This document shows positions 1-8,279 of a stretch of DNA of 17,650 nt, in pieces (the stretch's first letter is position 1; each line of letters opens with the position of its first letter). Both the position numbers and the translations under genes were made by a program. Source of the stretch: Allomyces macrogynus ATCC 38327 (Eukaryota > Blastocladiomycota > Blastocladiomycetes > Blastocladiales > Blastocladiaceae); the NCBI GenBank assembly GCA_000151295.1, contig GG745401.1:3263-20912 (forward strand), read 5' to 3'. The notes below the pieces were generated by a model. It saw only the letters and a program-made list of their open reading frames with translations. It made no database searches and was not told where the DNA came from.

Positions 1-1217
1 GGCGGAGGGTACGGCGGCTACGAACGGCGGGTACGGTGGCCACAGCGGGCGGGTACGGTGGCCACAGCGGCGGGTACGGTGGCCACGGCGGCGGGTACGG
101 CGGCCACGGCGGCGGTGGTGGAGGTTTCTCGCTCTCGCAGGCCGGCGGCGGGACCGACGTGTCCTCGACGCAAGGCGGCAACGCGCGCACCAAGCGCGAC
201 CAGCGCGTTCGCACCGTGACGCTGAAATGCCTTGCGCAGGCCGCGCATAACGGCGACGGCCCGCCGACGCTGCACGGCCAGGACCTGTCGCTCATCTCGC
301 TCGTCGCCAAAGTCGACGCCGTCACCGAAGTCGCGACGCATGTGACGCTGCGGGTCTCCGACGGGTCGGGCAAGGGCGACGTGCGCATGTTCCTGAACGC
401 CTCGGCCGATGCTGCTGCCACCGCCGCGGCCAACGGGCTGGGCGACGGCAAGCCGCGCGTCATCGCCGGCGTGGAGGAGGGCACCTACGTCAGGCTCGTC
501 GGCGCGCCGAAGACGTGGAACGGCAAGCGGCACATTGTCGCGCACACGGTCCGGCCCATTGTGGATTTCAACGAAGTCTCGCTGCACTTGATCAACGTCG
601 TGTCGCACTTCCTGCTCGCGACGCGCGGGCCGCCGCGCGCCAACGCTGCGCCGGAACTGCAGACGCAGGGTGCGTTTGCCAGCGGCATGCCGTACGGCAC
701 GCAGCAGCAGCAGCAGTTTGGCGGCACCCAGCAGTATGGTGCGCCGCAACAACAGTACGGGACCCCGCAATTTGGTGCGCCGCAGCAGCAGTACGGCGCA
801 GCTCCGCAGCAGTACGGCGCAGCTCCGCAGCAGTACGGCGGGTACGCTGCCAACACCGGGTTCCACCAGCAGCAGCCGCCGCCGCAGCAGTACGGCGGGT
901 TCGCGGGCAACCGATTCGGCGGCGGCATGGGCGGTGGGATGGGCATGGGCGGTGGACGTCTGCCCGTCGCCGCGTCCGCGGCCGGACCCGATTACGGCCA
1001 TCCGATCCGCAACGCCATGGCCAGTATTCTCGCGCGGCCCGACCAGACGTCGCAAGTGGACGGCACGCACAAAACCTACCTGTACGCCGAGACGTCGAAA
1101 CTGCTCGGATACAGCGTGCCGGCGCAGGAGCTCCAGCCGCACTTTGATTGGCTCTTGACCGAGGGTCACGCGTATGCGACCGTCGACGACGACCACATCA
1201 AGAGCACGTCGGCGTGA
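1..1217 (+). CDS. RPA2: Replication protein A 32 kDa subunit (RPA2/Rfa2), 5' partial
   Basis: RPA2 is the middle subunit of the heterotrimeric single-stranded-DNA-binding complex used in replication, repair and recombination. The frame is secure from about position 48 to the TGA at 1215-1217. Counting residues from the GTG at 36, there is a Gly-rich N-terminus with GGYGGH repeats (about 5-30), an OB-fold (about 60-195, including TYVRLVGAPKTWNGKRHIVAH and the helix that pairs with the other subunits), a Q/Y/G-rich linker (about 212-308) and a C-terminal winged helix (about 322-393) ending DDDHIKSTSA, close to the DDDHFKSTDAE end of the animal protein. No intron is seen. The true start lies upstream or is hidden: the glycine repeats at 1-47 run in two other frames, so at least one or two one-base slips or a missing exon affect the first residues. 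The gene converges with the channel gene, 160 bp apart. Identity is very confident; only the N-terminus is uncertain. Confidence 0.95.
   Translation, partial: RRVRRLRTAGTVATAGGYGGHSGGYGGHGGGYGGHGGGGGGFSLSQAGGGTDVSSTQGGNARTKRDQRVRTVTLKCLAQAAHNGDGPPTLHGQDLSLISLVAKVDAVTEVATHVTLRVSDGSGKGDVRMFLNASADAAATAAANGLGDGKPRVIAGVEEGTYVRLVGAPKTWNGKRHIVAHTVRPIVDFNEVSLHLINVVSHFLLATRGPPRANAAPELQTQGAFASGMPYGTQQQQQFGGTQQYGAPQQQYGTPQFGAPQQQYGAAPQQYGAAPQQYGGYAANTGFHQQQPPPQQYGGFAGNRFGGGMGGGMGMGGGRLPVAASAAGPDYGHPIRNAMASILARPDQTSQVDGTHKTYLYAETSKLLGYSVPAQELQPHFDWLLTEGHAYATVDDDHIKSTSA
26..111 (+). repeat. 21-bp tandem repeat encoding GGYGGHS/G in RPA2
   Basis: About four near-identical units of the form ggcgggtacggtggccacagc start near 26, 48, 69 and 90. 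Units 2-4 are spaced 21 bp and read GGYGGH in the RPA2 frame. Unit 1 is 22 bp from unit 2 because of an extra g at 47-49, so it encodes the same peptide in a different frame. The copy at 1-22 (GGGYGGYE) is in a third frame. Confidence 0.8.
669..978 (+). repeat. Q/Y/G-rich repetitive linker region within RPA2
   Basis: This imperfect repeat array encodes units such as QQYGAP and APQQYG. It includes an exact 21-bp tandem pair around 796-838 (ggcgcagctccgcagcagtac, twice). It ends in a Gly/Met run (GGGMGGGMGMGGG). The tract lies between the OB-fold and the winged helix of RPA2 and is prion-like in composition. Confidence 0.75.
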
Positions 1218-1377
1218 GTTTGTTGACGAGCAGCGAAGTCAATGGAAAACAGTTTGATTCGGTCGTCCATTTGCTGTTCCGCTTCGGCAGGCAACAAGGA
1301 TCGAATTGCACTTCAGGCCATCCAAACCGACGAGTCCCCTCCTAGTCGCGTACCACAGTCGTCCACTCTTCAAACAA

Positions 1378-3113
1378 TCACGCGCCACGACTCGCCTTGG
1401 TCTTGAGTCGGCGGTCGAGCAGTTCCGTCAAGGCATTGGCAATCGCAAAGTGCGTCTGCTGGCAGCGGTACATGGAGTTCTCGAGATGGTACTGCGTGAC
1501 CATAAAGGCCTCGAGCCACGTCAGGTTGCACGCCATGTGCGTCATGGGCACCACTTCGTCGTGGCTATCAACGGTGTTCATGGATCGAGGTCAGTCCCGT
1601 CGCGGTGGCGGCGCGCGGTAGTGCGACGCTGCGGAGTCGTGGAAACGGTACCGCAGCGTGCCGGCCAACGACTCGAGCACTTTTTGCATGCTGTTCGAGT
1701 TGTTGGAAAAGTCCTAGGTAAACGTCTCAATCAATTCGTCGTGAGCGCGGTGTGGTCCAGGGTCAACGACATCAAATCAACGTACGGTGCGCGCTAGCAG
1801 CTCGCGCATGTCGTTTCTCTGCTTGACGCGAAACGCATCCTTTTTCTGCTGCTGGGCGAGCAGCTTGATGCGCAGCTGCGACTCGCGGTCGGCCTCGGAG
1901 GCCTCGTCAATGTTCTCGCCTGGTTGGGAAGTGAGCAGACGGCGGTGCGGCGTGACGAAGGCCGAGTCGAGATCGAGACGTACAAATGACCCCAATGAAC
2001 ACTAGCCGGTGGAGAAAGGACGAGTGAAATGACCGAATTCGACGACATGTCGCGAGAAGAGCGGCTCGGAAACCATACTGTTGGCAAAGATGAAATTGGA
2101 GATGACCATGAAGATGATGCTGAAGTACTCGGACCCGGCGAACCCTGCCTGGGTTAGGTTGTCTTGCACGCCGGTCCAGCCGGAACTCTGTCGGCGAGGG
2201 TGGTGAGCGTGTCGAGCGAGCAGCGGTGGAGAAGGATTGCGATCAAACAAAAGAGTACCGTGACGTAGTACATAAGCGAGAGCATGGCCATGCCGAGTGA
2301 CCCAAAGTCGGCCGTGTCGCCGCCCGAGTCCATGCCAAACAGGTAGTAGCCCATGACGGCAAAGAGAAAGAGGAAGACAAAGAGGTTGACGAAAATGTCC
2401 AGGGCATTGTAGCGCAACGTGCGCAGCAGGGCCTCGACAATGATTTGCAGGCGGCGGATCGACGAGATGGAGCGGAAAGAGCGCAGGGCTCGGAGGGCGC
2501 GAAAGACGCGTAAAAAGGTGAGGTTGCCAATGTTGGTGTTGAGAAACGACGTGACAAACTGGACGAGCGAGATGGCGAGGACGAGCGCGTCAAACTTGTT
2601 GTAGCCCGACTTCCAGTAGCCCTTTGGGTCGACGATGATTTTCAAGATGAATTCGGTCAGGTAGATGCCGAGAAATAGGGCGTCGGCCGAGTCGGTCCAG
2701 GTGGTCTGGTCCTGCGGAAGCGACGCGTCGATGGCGATGGTGATGCAGTTGGCGGCAATGACGGCGAGCAAGAAACTGCTGAACCAGGCATTGGTCACAA
2801 CGCGCTTGAGGGCGCGGCGGATGCGCGCGATTTCGAGGCCGGCGGCGGCGCGCCAGGCGGCGGCGGTGGAGACGTCGTCGGTGTGGGCAGTTCCGATCGT
2901 AAAGGGGTCGGCCGGGTGCGGGCGCTTGCCCTTGGCGTCGGCGGCGGCGGTCGGGTCGTTTCCGTTGGCTAGCGAGGTCGCGGAGGGAGCGTGGGCGTTG
3001 AGCGTGTCGGGCAGCAGGCCCATGGCGTCGAATTCTTGCATGAGGCGCGCAGCGCGCTGCGCGGCCTTGGCCATGCCCCAGCCGCCAAAGGCGACGCCGC
3101 CGCCGGCGACCAT
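1378..3113 (-). CDS. CatSper-like six-transmembrane voltage-gated cation channel (6 exons)
   Basis: Predicted CDS: complement(join(1378..1564,1652..1713,1786..1919,1984..2001,2079..2187,2259..3113)), 454 aa. All five introns (87, 72, 64, 77, 71 nt) are GT-AG and keep frame. The ATG at 3113 is the only one in this open frame. It encodes a plasma-membrane or flagellar cation channel with a single 6-TM domain: S1 about 111-129, S2 143-161, S3 174-190, S4 198-222 with regularly spaced Arg (LRVFRALRALRSFRS), S5 237-259, pore with filter T285-S-S-G-W289, S6 about 304-327 ending FANMFIGVICENIDEA. A charged, coiled-coil-like tail follows. Its last about 60 residues (LAGTLRHDEVV...ALTELLDRRLK) resemble the CatSper3-type tail from memory of that family. 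Exon 3 is only 18 nt but supplies the S6 end. CatSper family is favoured over bacterial NaChBac-type channels because of the tail; assignment to one CatSper paralogue is inference. Confidence 0.85.
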
Positions 3114-3566
3114 CGTGGCGGCGGTGGTGGGGCGTGGTCGGTGGCGGCGGGGGTGGAGCGGGCCGGGTGTGGGCGGCTCGCGGTGTGCGTGGGCGCGGAC
3201 GAGAGGCAGGGCGATGGCGGTGCGAGTGCAGCCGGCGCAGGCCGCGTTAGAGCGATGCTTGCTGGCCGTTCGTTCGTCGCGTTGGGCCGCGTGCGGTACC
3301 GTGCAGGAGAAGAAATGCCGTGGTGCGGGTCCGCGATGCCCGCTGGGGCCGGTGCGCGCCGTGATGTGCGTGGCAGCCCGGTTAGCCGACGCCGCGTGCC
3401 TGGACCTGCGGTGATCTTCCCTCCTCGTCACGACCACCACCGCCGCAGCCACCGCCACGACCTCCTGCACGACGACCTGCTGCTGCACGACGACGGCGCT
3501 GCGACTGCCGCGCCCACGCCGCACCCGCTCCTGCCGCACCCGCGCCGCCCGCCGCTACCCTCCATC
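3114..3566. promoter_or_regulatory. Divergent promoter region between the channel and PRP22
   Basis: This 453-bp, very GC-rich interval separates the two start codons, so both promoters and 5' UTRs must lie here or overlap. Both the channel frame (minus) and the PRP22 frame (plus) stay open across it, but neither shows family similarity upstream of its chosen ATG. I see no TATA box or other defined element. Confidence 0.5.
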
Positions 3567-6500
3567 ATGGCCTCGCTCCCGCCTCGCCCCGACGCAACCA
3601 CGCTGGGCGGCCCCGCCTTTGTCAGGGCGTCCTCCGCCAGCAACGATCACGATGCCGCCACCGACCTGGCCCGCCTTGAGCGCCTCGCGCTCGTCGCCAA
3701 GGTCGCCGCCGAGCTCTGGAACCACCTCGGCGTCGACGAAAAAGTGCTCGCCGAGTTCATCATCTCGCTGCACGAGCAGGCCGGCGCCGACAAGGCGCGC
3801 TTCAAGCACCTGCTCGACCAAAACGACGCCGACCTCTCCGACTCGCTCGTCGACGTGCTACACCGCGTTATCTCCACCATGAACCCGGCCTCCAAGGCCC
3901 AATCGGCCGCTGTTCCCGCTGCTACTTCCGTCGACGTCGAGCGCCGCGTCAAGCAGTTCCCCGGCCTCGCCATGCACGACGACCCGCAATGGCGCGCCAA
4001 GCGCGACGCCGAAGACGCCGCCGAGCAACGTGCCAAGCAAGAGGCCGACGCCCTGCTGCGCGACATGGAATTGCTCGCCGGCGCGGCCTCACGACCGTCC
4101 AGGCGCGACTCGCCGCCGCCGCCACCACCTGATGCGCATGCACACTCTTCGCACCGCAGGTCATCGCGGTCACCGAGTCCGCGGTATCATCGCCGCGGTG
4201 CACGCTCGTCGCGCTCGCGGTCGCCCCCGCCACGATCTGACCGCAGGGACGACGGCCGCGGCCGTTGCGACGCTCGTGATTCGCGCGGCTCGCGCGACGC
4301 TCACGACCACCGGCACCCCGACTGGCGCCATCCGCGCGACCGGTCCGACTCGCGCGGCCGCCACCCGAACAGAGACATAGCTCGGTAGCTAAGCATTTCC
4401 TGCGCGGTCGTGCATAGCCGCCATCGTTCTCCGCCAATTTGCTCACCCCCCTCGACGCTCGATCTCTAGCAAGCGCATGCGCACGCCCAGCCCGCTCGAC
4501 ACGAGCCCCGTGCTCTACAAAGTCTACCGCGGCCGCGCGACCAACGTGCGCGACTTTGGGGTCTTTGTGCAGCTCGACGGGTGCCGCGACCGCGTCGAAG
4601 GCCTCGTGCACGTCTCGATGCTCGGCCCGGCGCGCGTCAACGACCCGCACGACATTGTCAAGCGCAACCAGCAAGTCTACGTCAAGGTCCTCTCCATTTC
4701 CGGCACGCGGCTCTCGCTGTCGATGAAGGACGTGGACCAGGCCACGGGCACCGACTTGACGCCGCACCTGCGCATCAAGACCGACGCCGAAGTCGCACAA
4801 GAGGAGGAGCGCGCCCGCATTCGGAAACGATTACGCGCTGCCGAAAGATCGGCCGTCTCGGGCGACGCCGCGCAGTTCCGGTCGGCCAAGCGTATGTCCT
4901 CGGTCGAACGGTTCGAGCTCAAGCAAATGATGGCCGCGGGCGTACTCGACCGCGCCGAATTGCCCGAATTTGACGCCGAGCAAGGGCTCGTGCCCGTTGG
5001 CGACCACGTCGAAGAGGACGTTGACATTGAAATTCGCGAGGACGAGCCGCAATTCTTGCGCGGGCAGACCAAAATGTCGCTGCAACTCTCGCCTGTCAAG
5101 GTCGTCAAGGCGCCCGACGGGTCGTTGAACCGTGCCGCCATGGCCGGTGCCGAACTCGCCAAGGAGCGCCGCCAGTTGCGGCAGCAGCAGACCGAGGAAG
5201 AGGCGGCCAAGGTCGAGCAACAGGGGCGCCCGTGGGACGATCCGATCAAGGCCGCGCAGACCACGGACGCTGGCCGGCCCTCAGGTTCGTTCCAGCGGCC
5301 ACCGCAATTGCCCGAGTGGAAAAAGGCGCTCAATTCGGGCACGCTTGGTAAGATTACCAACTTGTCGATTACCGAGCAGCGGCAGTCGCTGCCCGTCTTC
5401 AAGCTGCGCGACGATCTCGTGCAGGCCGTGCGCGACAACCAGATCCTGATTGTCGTTGGCGATACCGGGTCGGGCAAGACGACGCAAATGACGCAGTACC
5501 TGTTCGAGTCCGGGTTTGCGGTGCGCGGCATGATTGGGTGCACGCAGCCGCGTCGTGTCGCGGCCATGTCGGTCGCCAAGCGCGTCGCTGAAGAAGTTGG
5601 GTGCCGGCTCGGCGACGAGGTCGGGTACACGATTCGTTTCGAGGACTGCACGAGCCCGGCGACCAAAATCAAGTACATGACCGAAGGTATGCTGTTGCGC
5701 GAGTGTCTCGTCGATCCGGACATGGCCAAGTACTCGGTCATTATTCTCGACGAGGCGCACGAGCGCACCGTCAACACGGATGTGCTCTTTGGGTTGCTGA
5801 AAAAGACGGTGCAGGCGCGGCCCGACCTGAAGATCATCATTACCTCGGCGACGCTCGATGCCGACAAGTTTTCAACCTACTTTTTAGGGTGCCCAATCTT
5901 CACGATCCCGGGCCGCACGTTCCCCGTCGAGATCTTGTACACCAAGGAGCCCGAGTCAGACTACCTCGAGGCCGCGCTCATTGCCGTCATGCAGATTCAC
6001 TTGTCGGAACCACCAGGCGATATCTTGCTCTTCCTGACGGGTCAAGAGGAGATTGACACGTCGGCCGAAGTGCTCTTTGACCGCATGAAGAAACTCGGGG
6101 CGCACGTGCCCGAACTCATCATCTTGCCCGTCTATTCGGCGCTGCCCTCGGAAATGCAGTCCAAGATCTTTGACCCGGCGCCGCCCGGATCGCGCAAGGT
6201 CGTCATTGCCACCAACATTGCCGAGACGTCGATCACGATTGATGGCATCTACTACGTCGTCGACCCGGGCTTTGTCAAGCAAAACGCCTATGACCCGAAG
6301 CTCGGCATGGACTCGCTCGTCGTCGTCCCGATCTCGCAGGCACAGGCGCGGCAGCGCGCGGGCCGTGCCGGCCGTACCGGTCCGGGCAAGTGCTACCGGC
6401 TCTACACCGAGTCGGCCTACCGCAACGAGATGCTGCCGAATACGGTGCCCGAGATCCAGCGCACCAACTTGGCCGATACCGTGCTCAAGCTCAAGGCCAT

Positions 6501-7380
6501 GGGCATCAACGACCTCTTGCGGTTCGACTTCATGGACCCGCCACCGCCGCAAACGCTCATCACGGCCATGGAAACGCTCTACCACTTGTCGGCGCTCGAC
6601 GAAGAGGGCTTGCTCACGCGCATTGGCCGCAAAATGGCCGAGTTCCCGCTCGAGCCGCCGCTCGCCAAGATGCTGCTGCTCTCGGTCGAGCTCGGCTGTT
6701 CCGACGAGATTCTGACCATTGTCGCGATGCTCTCGGTGCAAAACGTGTTTTTCCGGCCCAAGGAAAAGCAGCAAGTCGCCGACCAAAAGAAGGCGCGGTT
6801 CAACCAGCCCGAGGGCGACCACTTGACGCTCTTGACCGTCTACAAGGGGTGGCAAGCCGCGCAGTTTTCCAATGCCTGGTGCTACGACAATTACATTCAG
6901 GCGCGGTCGATGCGGCGCGCGCAGGATATTCGCAAGCAAATGGTCGGCATCATGGACCGGTATCACCAGGACGTGGTCTCGTGCGGCAAGCAGTATAACA
7001 AGGTGCGCAAGGCGATTACCGCCGGCTTCTTTTCGCATGCCGCGAAAAAGGACCCGCAAGAAGGTTACAAGACGCTGGTCGAGGGCACGCCCGTCTACAT
7101 TCACCCGTCGTCGGCGCTCTTCAACAAGAACCCGGAATGGGTCATCTACCACGAACTCGTACTCACGACCAAGGAGTACATGCGCGAGGTCACGGCGATC
7201 GAGGCCAAGTGGCTCGTCGACGTTGCGCCCAACTTCTTCCAGGTCGCCGACGCGACGCGCTTGTCGAAGCGCAAGATGAAGGAGAAGATTGAGCCGCTGT
7301 TCAACAAGTACGAGGACAAGGACGCGTGGCGCCTGAGCAAGATGAAGCGGTACGGCCGTGTCTCGCAGACGTTTGGGTGA
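3567..7380 (+). CDS. PRP22: Pre-mRNA-splicing DEAH-box ATPase PRP22/DHX8 (2 exons)
   Basis: CDS join(3567..4384,4470..7380), 1242 aa. PRP22 releases mature mRNA from the spliceosome after exon ligation. The ATG at 3567 is chosen because similarity to the DHX8 N-terminus begins there ([19 protein letters not shown], then a second helical block to about 105). An Arg/Ser-rich stretch (about 200-275) follows, then an S1 RNA-binding domain (about 287-361), a DHX8-specific linker ([20 protein letters not shown]) and the DEAH helicase core: motif [10 protein letters not shown] at 603, DEAH at 700-703, SAT at 732-734, [12 protein letters not shown] at 901. The winged-helix, ratchet and OB C-terminal domains end [19 protein letters not shown]. 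The 85-nt intron 4385-4469 (GTAGCT...CTCTAG) joins ...[12 protein letters not shown] in frame; without it a TAG stops the frame at 4386. The gene is intact, with normal GC-rich codon use and high CpG (8-12 per 60 nt in counted lines). Confidence 0.97.
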
Positions 7381-8132
7381 TAGACGGCGGCGGTTCGTAG
7401 GTTCGTGTCGTGCGTGGGGAGGTGTCGGCGGGTCAGAGGCGCGCTGGCGTGTGCGGCCCGCGGCGCGTGTTTCTTGATGGAAGTTGCTTGCATCCTGTAC
7501 TCATCAATGCAATAATCTATCCTTGGACGATTCGAATGGGCCAGAGTCTTGCGAGCAAAGCAGAACACATCCAAATCCACCGATTGAGGCTTCTGCCACA
7601 GTCTACTTGATTGATGGTTGTGATTCAGTCTTCACTCGAGCAGTTCTGCGCACGCGGCACACAAGAACGACAAAACGAAGCACTGCACGGCGATAAAATC
7701 GCGTCGCGCGCAACAATCAAGAAGATGGCCGGTTGGCATCATGCCTGAATGAGCAGAGTCATGGCGAAATGAGGACTGCTGCTAACAACCTGTTAAGGGC
7801 AGACCCAGCTCGCACCACACCTTAGACGGCACTCATTCGATGAACCCAAGTTGCAGAAGGCGCCTGTCTAACATACAACAAGCGACAGGTGCACATTCGG
7901 CCCACACCAACCACCCACGCCCAGTCTCCAATCAGTCAGTCTACTATGGCGACGCCATCCTCGACCAGTTCCTCCTGTCCACCTCGCAGGCCGCACAGTT
8001 CCAGCGGTCCTTTAGTACCAATGCAAACCCGCGCACCAGCTAATAGAAATCGCGCCTTCGCATTGGACTCCCATACAGGCTCTCCACCTTGGGCAACTGC
8101 ACAGGTACTGTTGAAGCACCATGATGGTCATG
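7381..8132. other. Intergenic region downstream of PRP22, no secure gene
   Basis: About 750 bp between the PRP22 stop and the end of the ankyrin remnant. It presumably holds the PRP22 3' UTR; A/T-richer stretches near 7500-7680 would suit polyadenylation, but no clear signal stands out. No tRNA or repeat was found. A small exon-like plus-strand frame at its end is listed separately. Confidence 0.5.
7840..8043 (+). CDS. Small unidentified ORF or orphan 3' exon
   Basis: A 67-codon frame. Its second half (from about 7939: VYYGDAILDQFLLSTSQAAQ...) uses GC-ending codons and looks like genuine coding sequence. The first half (MNPSCRRRLSN...) does not. Acceptor-like cag sites just upstream (near 7932 and 7936) would fit a last exon whose other exons are gone or unrecognised. 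No family is recognised. It ends with two adjacent stops (TAA TAG) just before the CpG-poor block begins, so it may be the truncated end of a gene cut by whatever created that block. An alternative frame starting ATG at 7946 (MATPSSTSSS) is Ser/Pro-rich and probably a shadow. Confidence 0.3.
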   Translation: MNPSCRRRLSNIQQATGAHSAHTNHPRPVSNQSVYYGDAILDQFLLSTSQAAQFQRSFSTNANPRTS

Positions 8133-8279
8133 CTACCAGCGCTTGGGCGAGTCGAGCAACGGATGGTCTGGATCAATTGACTGGTCGAGCAATTCGAGCC
8201 CTTTGTAGAACTGGGGCACTGCACTCAGTGTCCAGATCAGGTCGGCCAGGTCGTGTATTGATGCTGTGGCCAGTGCTGA

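Noticed and set aside
18..1196. A 392-codon minus-strand frame opposite RPA2
   Set aside because: Antisense shadow: composition is dominated by complements of GGY and QQYG repeats, while the plus strand encodes a clear OB-fold and winged helix.
3114..3539. Upstream extension of the channel frame
   Set aside because: It contains no ATG and is low-complexity; the first ATG is at 3113.
2991..3566. Upstream extension of the PRP22 frame (about 190 codons)
   Set aside because: Open but without DHX8 similarity and Arg/Ala/Gly-rich; the DHX8 N-terminal helices start just after the ATG at 3567.
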